Of a stretch of DNA of 64,000 nucleotides, positions 8,678-17,249 are shown in pieces. The position numbers and the translations under genes were made by a program. How positions within the stretch are numbered: the stretch's first letter is position 1; each line of letters starts with the position of its first letter. The notes under the pieces are model-generated. The model was not told the DNA's origin and made no database searches. It saw only the letters and a list, made by a program, of their open reading frames with translations. Location: the NCBI RefSeq assembly GCF_947087965.1, contig NZ_CAMUES010000002.1, forward strand, positions 367,188-431,187, in the 5' to 3' direction. The DNA comes from an uncultured Mobiluncus sp. GTDB lineage: Bacteria; Actinomycetota; Actinomycetes; Actinomycetales; Actinomycetaceae.

Positions 8678-9895
8678 CTAATCTTTGTTGTTCATACTAT
8701 TGGGTTCAGTTGAAACCTGACTCGCCCACTGGTGCAGCAGTGGAAGACCTTCGCTGGCGAGATACTCAAAATCTGTCAATGAGTTGTATATGTGGGTTGA
8801 AAAGCGAAGAAAACCTTGGCCGTGAAAACTTGTGAAGGATAGCGCTATTCCCGTGGCTTCGATGAGGGGAATACGCAACGCATCACTTTGTTCCCGCGTA
8901 CGTCCCAAACCAAGAGGCAAACGCGCCAAACGTAACGGGCCGACTTTCTGCCCAACATCGGGGAAAGGATCGTCCATCCACTGACGCAGCGTTACGTCAA
9001 GAATCTTCTCTCCCTCGTCGGCCAAACGACTAGACCACTGCCTAACCTTGTCCCAACCAACCATCTTATCGATGAGACTCCAAGCAAAAGGTGCTGTGAG
9101 CCACGCCGTGGTGTCCATTGTTCCGGTGTGGTCAAAACGTTTGGGGAACTCGAGTTCTGCGCCCCAGGAATCTATTAGAGGGAATAACTCCTGATCAGCA
9201 TCGCGCGAATAGAGCAAAGCTGCACCGCGTGGCGCACAGGCAAACTTGTGCAGGTTACCAACCCAGTAATCTGCGTCAAAGCAGATGGGATTTTCCAAAA
9301 CGCCAGGGGAATGCGCCCCGTCCACTAGGGTAGTAAACCCTAATTCCCTGGCTTTTTTACAAATCTCGTTCGTCGGGAAACGCCGAGCAGTGGCTGACGT
9401 AACCTGATCGATGACAAGCAAGCCGGGTGGGATGCTTTGCATCTTCTCTGTCAGAATATCCACAACTTCCATCGCTGTAGCATTCAAAGGAACAGAAGCC
9501 ACATTGAAAGTTCCACCAGTACGCTGAGATAAACGCCTAGCTCCCATTGAAACCGCACCGTAACCGTGATCTGTTACCAGGGTATGGACAGGACTCCTTG
9601 CCATAAACCTTTGGAAAACAACCGATGCGCCTGCCGAAACATTGAAAACAAAAGCCAGGTGTGACGGGTCCACACCCAAAAGCCTCGCCATTTCCTCGCG
9701 CGCCCTGCCTACCCGTTCGTGAGCTGCCGAGAACCAACTCACGGGGTTTTGCTCCATTAAAGTACGCAGCCGGTTTTGTTCAACTTGTACCTCCACCGGT
9801 ACTGCGCCGAAAGAGCCGTGATTGAGATGCTTGCATCTTGGATCGAGAGACCAACTGGGGCCTGAGTTATACGAGTAAGCAGCAGAGAACTTCAT
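8678..9895 (-). CDS. Class V aminotransferase (isopenicillin N epimerase-like)
   Basis: This 405-residue PLP enzyme belongs to the aminotransferase class V family of the isopenicillin N epimerase branch. The early HLNHGSFGAVP signature is at about 23-33, Asp192 and His195 in DGAHSPG contact the cofactor, and Lys217 in GNLHKFACAPRG is the likely Schiff-base lysine. The ATG at 9895 is chosen because AAGGAGG lies just upstream; an ATG 11 codons earlier would place that site inside the gene. It is divergent from the GntR regulator and is the first gene of the cassette. Members act as epimerases, desulfurases or lyases. A role on an imported amino-sugar or amino acid conjugate is possible but unproven. 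Confidence 0.85.
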   Translation of the reverse strand: MKFSAAYSYNSGPSWSLDPRCKHLNHGSFGAVPVEVQVEQNRLRTLMEQNPVSWFSAAHERVGRAREEMARLLGVDPSHLAFVFNVSAGASVVFQRFMARSPVHTLVTDHGYGAVSMGARRLSQRTGGTFNVASVPLNATAMEVVDILTEKMQSIPPGLLVIDQVTSATARRFPTNEICKKARELGFTTLVDGAHSPGVLENPICFDADYWVGNLHKFACAPRGAALLYSRDADQELFPLIDSWGAELEFPKRFDHTGTMDTTAWLTAPFAWSLIDKMVGWDKVRQWSSRLADEGEKILDVTLRQWMDDPFPDVGQKVGPLRLARLPLGLGRTREQSDALRIPLIEATGIALSFTSFHGQGFLRFSTHIYNSLTDFEYLASEGLPLLHQWASQVSTEPNSMNNKD

Positions 9896-9908
9896 CGTTC
9901 CAACCTCC

Positions 9909-9919
9909 TTGTCTGGCAA
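9909..9919. promoter_or_regulatory. Candidate GntR/FadR operator 1
   Basis: TTGTCTGGCAA matches the FadR-subfamily half-site pattern T-N-G-T-N3-A-C-N-A except for one base. It lies 13-23 bases before the aminotransferase start, next to its ribosome site, so a bound repressor would block transcription or early elongation of the cassette. Confidence 0.45.
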
Positions 9920-9970
9920 TTCTAGCACCTGAAGCAGTAAAAGGTATTAATTTGTGCAATTTTTGTTTAA

Positions 9971-9981
9971 TTGTCTGACAA
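9971..9981. promoter_or_regulatory. Candidate GntR/FadR operator 2
   Basis: TTGTCTGACAA is a perfect palindrome around its central base and matches T-N-G-T-N3-A-C-N-A exactly. It lies 46 bases before the GntR start codon and 62 bases centre to centre from operator 1, close to six helical turns, so both sites face the same side of the DNA. Autoregulation plus control of the divergent operon is the natural reading. Confidence 0.55.
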
Positions 9982-10027
9982 TTTATATTTTCGGAGGACT
10001 GGAACTATTTCCTTGTAAGGTAGAACT

Positions 10028-10741
10028 ATGCAAGATGCAGTAGAACAAGCCCGCTTGGGGCTATGCAGAATGATTGCCACAGGGGAGCTGAAACCGGGAC
10101 AGGTGCTCCCCTCTGAAATTGAGCTATGCGAACGATTTAATGTTTCGCGCAGCTCACTTCGCGAAGCTCAAAAAATGCTGCATGTGGCTGGAGCACTGGA
10201 TTTACGAAGGAACTCCAGTGCGCGTGTATCTCAGCTCACACCGAAAAACGTGGTGGATGCACTTACCGCTATCGTACCGCTGCTACCTCTTGATTCTTTT
10301 ATCGAATTATTCAACCTGAGGGAAATACTGGAAGGTTACTGCGCTGCTCAAGCAGCAGCAAGACTCTCGGATTCTCAAATTGAGAAGCTAGAGCAAATTG
10401 CGATGGATTTGAGGAAATGCACCCCAGGACACGATGCGCAAATCCTAGATACCGAGTTCCACAAGCTCATAACCAGCGCTGCGAATGACCAAGCCATCAT
10501 TTCCCTACTCAAAGTGCTGCGTCAACGCGGTAGGGATTACCACATTTATGAAGAACCTGAAAGACTCGAATTGAAAAAAGTTAGCGATAACGCCCACCTA
10601 GAGATTGTCCAAGCGATAAAAAACCGTGACCCCGAACGAGCCTCATTCTTGGCACGAGCCCATGTCCACACCACTAAAACCTGGCTAGAGACTTACCGTC
10701 CTAACCCAGACCTTTTTTCAAACAACCTTGAAGATGTCTAG
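10028..10741 (+). CDS. GntR family regulator, FadR subfamily (FCD domain)
   Basis: The 237-residue protein has an N-terminal winged helix (about residues 5-70) with GELKPGQVLPSEIELCERFN and SRSSLREA as the recognition part, then an all-helical FCD ligand-binding domain. Asp141, His145, His190 and His212/His214 fit the metal and ligand pocket typical of FCD proteins, which bind small carboxylates. AAGG eight bases before the ATG is the ribosome site. It faces away from the aminotransferase-transporter operon, and two TTGTCTG-type sites in the shared 132-base intergenic region are likely its operators. It probably represses the operon until the imported compound or its product appears. It ends 51 bases before the convergent dnaE stop. 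Confidence 0.93.
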   Translation: MQDAVEQARLGLCRMIATGELKPGQVLPSEIELCERFNVSRSSLREAQKMLHVAGALDLRRNSSARVSQLTPKNVVDALTAIVPLLPLDSFIELFNLREILEGYCAAQAAARLSDSQIEKLEQIAMDLRKCTPGHDAQILDTEFHKLITSAANDQAIISLLKVLRQRGRDYHIYEEPERLELKKVSDNAHLEIVQAIKNRDPERASFLARAHVHTTKTWLETYRPNPDLFSNNLEDV

Positions 10742-10792
10742 ACACTACAAGCTTCACAAAGAGGCCATTCTACAGAGAACATGGTTACGGAT

Positions 10793-13700
10793 TTAAAGGC
10801 TGGATGCGTCGAAAAGAGTCGTATCCGACAGCGTCTGCTCCGCACGAGACTCAACCGGGGAAATCTCAGCCAGTTCAGCGGCTGCACTGGATTCTAAGGG
10901 GTTTGTTCCCGGGGCGATAATCGAGTCATATCCCAGCATAGCGCGCAGCTCGCCTAAGAAATCCGGGCCCGCGTTCACCAGGCGTTCGGGACCCAAGTCC
11001 AGAACCTGCAGCTCCCCTTGCTCCAAAATATACAGACGCACGGGAGCCTGACCGGGGAAACGTTCCAGCAAGGACCCAAAAGCGCGCATATTTTCTGTCG
11101 TGCAGCGCTCAGCGGGTAGCAATAGATCCACTTCGTCCAAGTGATCCAGACGCAACGATAAGTTCGGTACGCTCAGGTCGCTGGCGTAAATCGAAACGGA
11201 TTCATCCTCGCGGCGCAGCCGTCCACCGACCACCACGATATTGTCTTGAACCAGGTCAGCGGCAATGTTTTCGTAGGTTTTCGCAAAGAACAACACTTCC
11301 ACAGAGCCGGTCATGTCCTCGATTTTTGCAATCGCCCACTGCTGGCCGGAACGTTTGGAAATTTTTACGTTCACCGCTGTCACCAGACCGGCAATTTTGA
11401 CCGGGGAATCATTGCTCTTGCCTTCGTCCGAGGTCAAATCCACGATATGATCCTCAGCCAGGCCTTCCAACACCCGTTTCATCCCCGAGAGCGGGTGGTC
11501 CGAAACATACATTCCCAACATCTCACGTTCAAACGCGAGCAGTTCGTTCTTGGGCCACTCCGGGAGATCGGGAATATCGATGCTGGCTGAACCCAGCAAA
11601 TCATCCTCCGCCTCGGCCCCATCCATCTCTAAGGCGGCAAACAGGTCGAACTGTCCGTTAGACTCTTGACGTTTCGTGGACACCACCGCTTCCACTGCCT
11701 GTTCATGAATCGCGGTAAGCGCGCGGCGCGAAGCACCGAAAGCGTCAAATGCCCCGGCCTTAATGAGTGAACCTATGGTGCGTTTGTTACAGACTTCCGC
11801 CGGAACTTTTTTCAGGAAGTCGGAAAAGGACGTATAGGCGCCTTTTTCCTGCCGCGCCTTGATGATTTCCGCAACCACGTTTTCTCCGACGTTGCGAATC
11901 GAGGCCAGTCCGAAACGAATGTCGTTTCCGTCAGGTGCAAAAGCTCCGTAGGACTGGTTCACGTCAGGAGGCAAGACCCGAATCCCCATGCGACGTACCT
12001 CGTTCAAATACATCCCCAGCTTGTCTTTATCCGTCTGGGTAGTCAGCACGGCCGCCATATATTCGGTCGGGAAGTTTGCCTTGAGATAGGCAGTCCAGTA
12101 CGCAATCAGCCCGTAAGCGGCCGAGTGGGATTTGTTGAACGCATAGTCGGCGAAAGGCACCAGGATACCCCACAGGGTTTTACAGCAATCCTCGGAGTAG
12201 CCGTTAGCAATCATCCCATCGTGGAACTTCACGTACTGTTCAGCCAGAACGTCTTTCTTCTTTTTCCCCATGGCTTTACGCAAAATATCGGCCTGCCCCA
12301 GCGTGAACCCGGCGACCTTTTGGGCGATAGCCATGACCTGTTCCTGATAGATAATCAGGCCGTACGTGTAGCCGAGGATATCTTTCAGCGGTTCTTCCAG
12401 CTCACGATGAATCGGCTCAATCTTTTGCAGCCCGTTTTTCCGAAATGCGTAGTTCGTGTGGGAATTTGCCCCCATCGGTCCGGGTCGATACAGTGCGACC
12501 AGAGCGGAAATATCGTCGAACTCGGTAGGCCGCAACTGCTTCAGCAGGGTGCGCATGCCCCCGCCATCGAGCTGGAACACTCCCAAAGTCTCGCCCGTGG
12601 ACAGCATCTCATAAGTCGCTTTGTCATCAACTTCCAAACGCTCAAGGTCGGGTGGGGTTTTCCCGTTAATCTTAATGTTGTCCAGGGCATCGGAAATAAT
12701 GGTGAGGTTCTTTAGCCCCAGGAAGTCCATCTTTAGCAGACCCAGGTGCTCACAAGTCGGGTAGTCGAACTGGGTAATCATGGCTCCGTCTTGCGGGCGT
12801 TTCATCATCGGAATGACGTCGGTCAAGGTTTCCCGCGACATGATAACTGCACACGCGTGTACCCCCCACTGGCGCACCATGCCCTCAACGCCGGCTGCCA
12901 GGTCAAAAATTTGGCGGTTAAAGGGATCTTCAGCCACGACTTTGCGGAATTCTTCTGCCTCTTTGTAGCGAGGATGCTGCGAATCGTACATGCCGGACAA
13001 CGGGATGTCTTTACCCATGACCGCCGGCGGCATTGCCTTGGTGAGCTTTTCACCTTTTGAGAAATCCGCGCCCGAAATGCGTGCCGCATCCTTAAGGGCT
13101 TGTTTTGATTTAATCGTGCCGTAGGTCACGACCTGGGACACTTTGTCCTTGCCGTATTTGCGGGTCACGTAGTCAATCACATCTTGACGGCGACGATCGT
13201 CGAAGTCCACGTCGATATCCGGCATGGACACCCGTTCCGGATTAAGGAACCGTTCAAACAATAGCCCGTGCTTGATGGGGTCCAAATCTGTGATGCGCAT
13301 GGCGTAGGCGACCATGGAGCCTGCGCCGGAACCGCGCCCCGGTCCGACCCGAATTCCATTGTCCTTCGCCCATTGGATGTAGTCCGAAACAATCAGGAAG
13401 TAGGATGGAAATCCCATTTGGATAATAATCTCAACCTCGTAGTCGGCGCGTTTGCGGACTTCCTCGGAGATACCGTTCGGGAACCGATACTGTAGACCGC
13501 GTTCGACTTCCTTAATGAACCAGGATACTTCGTCCTCGCCGGCTGGCACCGGGAAAACCGGCATGAAAGTGCCTTCCTTCACGTCTGGGAATTCAACGTT
13601 GCACTGCTCGGCAATCAACAGGGTATTGTCCAGAGCCTCTGGGATTTCCGCAAACAGTTCGTGCATTTCTTCGCTGGGTCGCAGATAGTAATCCGTACCG

Positions 13701-14473
13701 TCAAAGCGGAATCGATCCGGGTTGGACAGCCGATCCCCGGAGTTGATGCACAGCATCGCGTCTTGAATTTCCCGGTCTTCCTTATAGACGTAGTGAGAGT
13801 CGTTGGTAGCGATGACAGGTGCGTTGATTTCCCGAGCTAAGCGCAGCAAGTCTTTGCGTACGCGGTTCTCGATGGATAGACCGTGATCCATCAGCTCCAC
13901 GTAAAAATTTTCTTTGCCAAAGATGTCCTGCAGTTCCCCGGCAGCCCGCCGAGCCTCCTGGTACTGCCCCAACCGCAACCGGGTCTGGACCTCCCCGGAG
14001 GGACAGCCTGCTGTGCCAATGAGCCCCTCGTGGTAGCGCTCCAACAGTTCCCGGTCAGCCCGCGGCCATTTACCCATCTGTCCGTCCAGGGAGGCATAAG
14101 AACCCAGCCGAAACAGGTTATGCATTCCCTCGGTAGTTTGGGACAACAGCGTCATATGCGTATAGGCGCCCCGAGCGGACACGTCGTCACCGGCCTTTTG
14201 CTGTTCCAAAGTCCCCCACTGCACTTTAGTGGTGTCGAAACGCGAAGTTCCCGGAGTGACATAGGCTTCCAAGCCGATAATGGGTTTAATCCCGGCATCA
14301 TGACATTCTTTATAAAACTCAAAAGCCCCGAACAGGTAGCCATGATCGGTAATCGCCACGGCTTTTTGCTGGTTTTCTACCGCTTTGGCGACCAGCCGCT
14401 TAATCTTTGCCGCCCCGTCCAAAATCGAGTAGTCAGTGTGGACATGAAGATGGACGAAATCGGATTTGGGCAT
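10793..14473 (-). CDS. dnaE: DNA polymerase III alpha subunit
   Basis: DnaE (1226 residues) is the replicative polymerase. The N-terminal PHP domain starts with HLHVHTDYSILDGAAKI. The palm acidic residues are in PDIDVDFDD at 418-426, with a further Asp at about 583 in LKMDFLGLKN. The fingers, tandem helix-hairpin-helix and OB-fold (IAGLVTAVNVK...) regions follow. An internal Q-F-D-L-F at bases 11639-11653 is a typical beta-clamp-binding motif. The ATG at 14473 has AGGA seven bases upstream. In other actinobacteria dnaE follows lspA and rluD as here and is often next to hisD; the GntR cassette now separates those two. Length and domain order are normal. Confidence 0.97.
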   Translation of the reverse strand: MPKSDFVHLHVHTDYSILDGAAKIKRLVAKAVENQQKAVAITDHGYLFGAFEFYKECHDAGIKPIIGLEAYVTPGTSRFDTTKVQWGTLEQQKAGDDVSARGAYTHMTLLSQTTEGMHNLFRLGSYASLDGQMGKWPRADRELLERYHEGLIGTAGCPSGEVQTRLRLGQYQEARRAAGELQDIFGKENFYVELMDHGLSIENRVRKDLLRLAREINAPVIATNDSHYVYKEDREIQDAMLCINSGDRLSNPDRFRFDGTDYYLRPSEEMHELFAEIPEALDNTLLIAEQCNVEFPDVKEGTFMPVFPVPAGEDEVSWFIKEVERGLQYRFPNGISEEVRKRADYEVEIIIQMGFPSYFLIVSDYIQWAKDNGIRVGPGRGSGAGSMVAYAMRITDLDPIKHGLLFERFLNPERVSMPDIDVDFDDRRRQDVIDYVTRKYGKDKVSQVVTYGTIKSKQALKDAARISGADFSKGEKLTKAMPPAVMGKDIPLSGMYDSQHPRYKEAEEFRKVVAEDPFNRQIFDLAAGVEGMVRQWGVHACAVIMSRETLTDVIPMMKRPQDGAMITQFDYPTCEHLGLLKMDFLGLKNLTIISDALDNIKINGKTPPDLERLEVDDKATYEMLSTGETLGVFQLDGGGMRTLLKQLRPTEFDDISALVALYRPGPMGANSHTNYAFRKNGLQKIEPIHRELEEPLKDILGYTYGLIIYQEQVMAIAQKVAGFTLGQADILRKAMGKKKKDVLAEQYVKFHDGMIANGYSEDCCKTLWGILVPFADYAFNKSHSAAYGLIAYWTAYLKANFPTEYMAAVLTTQTDKDKLGMYLNEVRRMGIRVLPPDVNQSYGAFAPDGNDIRFGLASIRNVGENVVAEIIKARQEKGAYTSFSDFLKKVPAEVCNKRTIGSLIKAGAFDAFGASRRALTAIHEQAVEAVVSTKRQESNGQFDLFAALEMDGAEAEDDLLGSASIDIPDLPEWPKNELLAFEREMLGMYVSDHPLSGMKRVLEGLAEDHIVDLTSDEGKSNDSPVKIAGLVTAVNVKISKRSGQQWAIAKIEDMTGSVEVLFFAKTYENIAADLVQDNIVVVGGRLRREDESVSIYASDLSVPNLSLRLDHLDEVDLLLPAERCTTENMRAFGSLLERFPGQAPVRLYILEQGELQVLDLGPERLVNAGPDFLGELRAMLGYDSIIAPGTNPLESSAAAELAEISPVESRAEQTLSDTTLFDASSL

Positions 14474-14559
14474 GGGTTAATCCTAGTCGATTTTTGCCTG
14501 GTGAAGCTCCGCAGTCCTAGTCTCCCAGGTGGGGACGCGAGTCGAGAATTTCAGCCCAA

Positions 14560-15474
14560 CTATTGACGCAAAAGCTCTAAAGCCGCCGCTAAATCAGCTG
14601 GTAACGGAGCCTGCACTGCCACTTCTAGCCCGGTTCGCGGATGCTTAAACGCCAACCTACTGGCGTGCAGCCATTGCCGCTCCAGTCCCAGCCGGGCGGC
14701 TGTCTTCCGATCCGCCCCGTATTCCGTGTCTCCCACCAAGGGATGTCCGATAGCCGCGAGATGCACGCGAATCTGGTGGGTTCTTCCCGTCTCTAGCTGG
14801 ACTTTCAACAAGGTCGCCCCCGAAAGTTCCTCGGTGACGTCGTAGTGTGTCACTGCGGGCTTGCCCCCGGATACGACCGCCATCTTAAACTCACGCCCCG
14901 GCGCTCGTCCGATGGGGGCATCTATGGTTCCCACCGGGGGGTTTACCCTTCCCGTGGCTAGGGCGGTATAAATTTTTTCGACCCGGTGGTAGCGAAACTC
15001 GTTTTTCAGTTTGCCGTAGGCCAGTTCTGATTTTGCGACTACCATTGCCCCTGAAGTTCCTGCGTCCAACCGATGCACGATGCCTTCACGTTCCACCGGA
15101 CCGGAAGTTGACACCGGAATCCCGGCAGCGCGCAACGCCCCAACTACCGTAGGCCCCTCCCAACCGGGGCCGGTGTGAGCGGCGACCCCGGCCGGCTTAT
15201 CCACCACCACCACATCATCATCAGCATATAAAATTCCCAAGTTTTCCACGCGGGTGACTTCGGGAACATAGCCGATAGGTTCGGGAATTTCGATTTCCAA
15301 CAGACTTCCCGGGGTCAGTTGATCGGATTTTTTCAGAGTCTCGCCGTTTTGCGTGGCCGCTCCCGATTCCAACAGAGTTCCCGCTTTTGCTCGTGACAGC
15401 CCCAAAAGCCGCGACAGCCCCACGTCAGCGCGAAGCCCCGCGAGACCCTCCGGTACCGGCAACAAACGACTCAC
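14560..15474 (-). CDS. RluA/RluD-family pseudouridine synthase
   Basis: The 304-residue enzyme isomerises uridines in rRNA or tRNA. An S4-like N-terminal RNA-binding segment (about 15-65, with LGLSRAKAGTLLESG) precedes the catalytic domain. The catalytic aspartate is Asp137 in HRLDAGTSG, followed later by QLETGRTHQIRVHLAAIGHP, also diagnostic. The start is GTG at 15474, sharing one base with the lspA stop, so translation is coupled. RluD of E. coli modifies 23S rRNA helix 69; the exact target here cannot be told. The lspA-rluD pairing is widespread in bacteria. Confidence 0.93.
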   Translation of the reverse strand: MSRLLPVPEGLAGLRADVGLSRLLGLSRAKAGTLLESGAATQNGETLKKSDQLTPGSLLEIEIPEPIGYVPEVTRVENLGILYADDDVVVVDKPAGVAAHTGPGWEGPTVVGALRAAGIPVSTSGPVEREGIVHRLDAGTSGAMVVAKSELAYGKLKNEFRYHRVEKIYTALATGRVNPPVGTIDAPIGRAPGREFKMAVVSGGKPAVTHYDVTEELSGATLLKVQLETGRTHQIRVHLAAIGHPLVGDTEYGADRKTAARLGLERQWLHASRLAFKHPRTGLEVAVQAPLPADLAAALELLRQ

Positions 15475-16067
15475 TAATCTTTATCCTTTTCGAGACCATC
15501 CTGATCTGTACCCTCTTCGGCGCACCTCGGTTTGGGTTCGGATTGAGGAGTGGCGAACAGCGGTACGCCGCGAACCAGCAAAACGAAGACTACCGCTACC
15601 CCAACAACTACGAAAATGTCAGCCACATTGCCGACGAACCAACCGAAGTAATCGATAAAGTCAACGACCTCTCCGGTACCCCACGTCGGACCTTGGAACC
15701 TATCTACCAGGTTCGCCAGTCCCCCTCCCGACACAACCGCCAAGGTGTAAGCCCACATCCGGGTATGTGTCGAGAAGGACAACACAGTCAATATAAACAC
15801 CAATATCAAGCTAAATATGGTCACGACCAGGGTCTGGCCCTGACCAATGGACAAAGCGGCACCGGGGTTGTGAGTGAGGTGCAAAGTTACGTATGAGCCC
15901 AGCAGGGGCTGCGGCTCTGTACCGGCAACCAGGAAACGCTGGGCCAGGCGTTTCGTCATCTGGTCGATACCGCCCACCGCCACCATGATTAAAAGCACCA
16001 TCAGCCAGCGGGAGAAACGGTGGGAATCTCCCGTCGGCTGATGACTAAAGATGGATTTGAACGACAA
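15474..16067 (-). CDS. lspA: Lipoprotein signal peptidase (signal peptidase II)
   Basis: LspA cleaves prolipoproteins at the lipid-modified cysteine, acting in the membrane on proteins such as the three lipoproteins in this window. Four membrane helices fit the 197-residue chain (about 21-34, 80-98, 105-121 and 147-165). The catalytic aspartates are Asp122 in NLVDRF and Asp150 in GNVADIF; HNPGAAL near 66-72 is also conserved. The C-terminal 30 residues are a charged cytoplasmic tail longer than usual. The start TTG at 16067 lies one base after the divIVA stop with no clear ribosome site, so it relies on coupling; the first in-frame ATG falls inside helix 1. Confidence 0.92.
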   Translation of the reverse strand: MSFKSIFSHQPTGDSHRFSRWLMVLLIMVAVGGIDQMTKRLAQRFLVAGTEPQPLLGSYVTLHLTHNPGAALSIGQGQTLVVTIFSLILVFILTVLSFSTHTRMWAYTLAVVSGGGLANLVDRFQGPTWGTGEVVDFIDYFGWFVGNVADIFVVVGVAVVFVLLVRGVPLFATPQSEPKPRCAEEGTDQDGLEKDKD

Positions 16068-16068
16068 C

Positions 16069-16656
16069 TTAGTTGGTCGGGGCAGAGTTCGCCAAGTCCG
16101 AAAGAATGCCCTCTAGGAACGAACTCATCTTGGCGCGATACTCGGATTCGAAAGTCTTGAGCTCTTCAATCTTGCGCTCCAACATGCCGCGTTCTTGCTC
16201 CAACTGCGCCAGGACGCGGGAATGCTCTTGCTCTGCCTCGGCAATAATTCGATCGGCTTCGACGCGGGCATCGGCAATGATTTCTTCGCCCTTCTTTTGA
16301 CCGTCTTGCACGTATTCGTCGTGCAGACGTTGCGCCATATCCAGCATTGAGACCGCAGAAGTCGACTCGGGGGCCTCTGCAGTAGCCGGAGCAGATTCCA
16401 CCACCGGGGTAGGTTCCGGAGCTGCCGGTTCGGGAGCTGTTTCTGCCACTGGTGCCACACCGCTGCTCAGTTCGGCAATCTTGCGATTTGCTTCATCCAG
16501 CTCGGCCCGGAGCGCATCACGCTCTTTGGTCAGGGTATCGAGGGTATTCACCACCTCGTCCAAGAAATCGTCCACTTCATCCTGATCATAGCCTTCGCGG
16601 AATTTCGTGGGCTGAAACTTCTTGTTGACGATGTCATCTGTGGTGAGCAACGCCAT
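16069..16656 (-). CDS. divIVA: DivIVA/Wag31 polar growth protein
   Basis: The 195-residue coiled-coil protein senses negatively curved membrane at poles and septa and organises cell-wall growth in actinobacteria. The N-terminal lipid-binding domain is typical: LLTTDDIVNKKFQPTKFREG and then YDQDEVDDFLDEVVNTLD. A Pro/Glu/Ala-rich linker at about 80-115 separates it from a long C-terminal coiled coil (ADRIIAEAEQEHSRVLAQLE and beyond). I start at the ATG at 16656, with GAGGTG six bases upstream, because it gives the canonical MALLTTDDI beginning; the frame stays open 28 codons further upstream but that part is not DivIVA-like. Its place after sepF and yggT is conserved. Confidence 0.95.
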   Translation of the reverse strand: MALLTTDDIVNKKFQPTKFREGYDQDEVDDFLDEVVNTLDTLTKERDALRAELDEANRKIAELSSGVAPVAETAPEPAAPEPTPVVESAPATAEAPESTSAVSMLDMAQRLHDEYVQDGQKKGEEIIADARVEADRIIAEAEQEHSRVLAQLEQERGMLERKIEELKTFESEYRAKMSSFLEGILSDLANSAPTN

Positions 16657-16846
16657 ATTCGTCACCTCGTCCGTATCAGGGGGCTTGCGCCCCGATTTCC
16701 AAAACCTTTTGGGCCTTCGCACGTTTTGTACAAAAGACATTGTTACACATTTTTTGTTACTTGTGTGAATACTGAGGTTTAAAACTTACTCCGAAAGAGG
16801 GGAAATTTGCTAATTGCCCGGAGCGATGAAAATGGATAAACGGCGT

Positions 16847-17152
16847 CTAAACCATAAAAGTGAGTCTGACCGCCAACCATTGTAGCCCGAACAGGAGGAT
16901 GAACAACACTAAAAACCCCATGTCAAGCGCCAATCCGCCGATACGCAGCGGAGGTATCAAACGCCCAAAAAAGCGTACCGGCGGATCTGTCAAGGCATAA
17001 ATCAAGTTAGCCAACACCAAAATGATTCCCCGGGGGCGCCAATCTCTAGCCAAAATCTGGACCCAGTCCAGAACTACCCTCAGAACCAGGATGAAAACAT
17101 AGACGTTTATCACGTAGTAAATAACAAAGCCGATGAGTCGTACCGTATCCAC
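16847..17152 (-). CDS. YggT family membrane protein
   Basis: This small protein (101 residues) has two hydrophobic helices at each end (about 5-28 and 70-95) joined by the conserved Y-x-L-T-D-P-P-V-R-F-F-G-R-L-I-P-P-L-type loop, seen here as LTDPPVRFFGRLIPPLRIGG. YggT proteins lie between sepF and divIVA in many Gram-positive bacteria and are linked to division-site assembly or osmotic tolerance; the molecular role is not established. The start is GTG at 17152 with AGGA eight bases upstream. A 190-base gap separates it from divIVA, enough for a divIVA promoter. Confidence 0.9.
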   Translation of the reverse strand: MDTVRLIGFVIYYVINVYVFILVLRVVLDWVQILARDWRPRGIILVLANLIYALTDPPVRFFGRLIPPLRIGGLALDMGFLVLFILLFGLQWLAVRLTFMV

Positions 17153-17192
17153 GCAGACAATCCTACCTGACAGCTCTCGGCTAAGCAGACCA

Positions 17193-17227
17193 AGGTTCCC
17201 CCACCTCTAGACGCGATGGGGGAACCT
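17193..17227. terminator. Inverted repeat after sepF
   Basis: AGGTTCCCCCA and TGGGGGAACCT form a perfect 11-base stem around a 13-base loop, 23 bases after the sepF stop and before yggT. No T-run follows on either strand, so it may be an mRNA-stabilising hairpin or a partial terminator. Confidence 0.5.
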
Positions 17228-17249
17228 CAGAATGGAAGGAAATTAGCAG

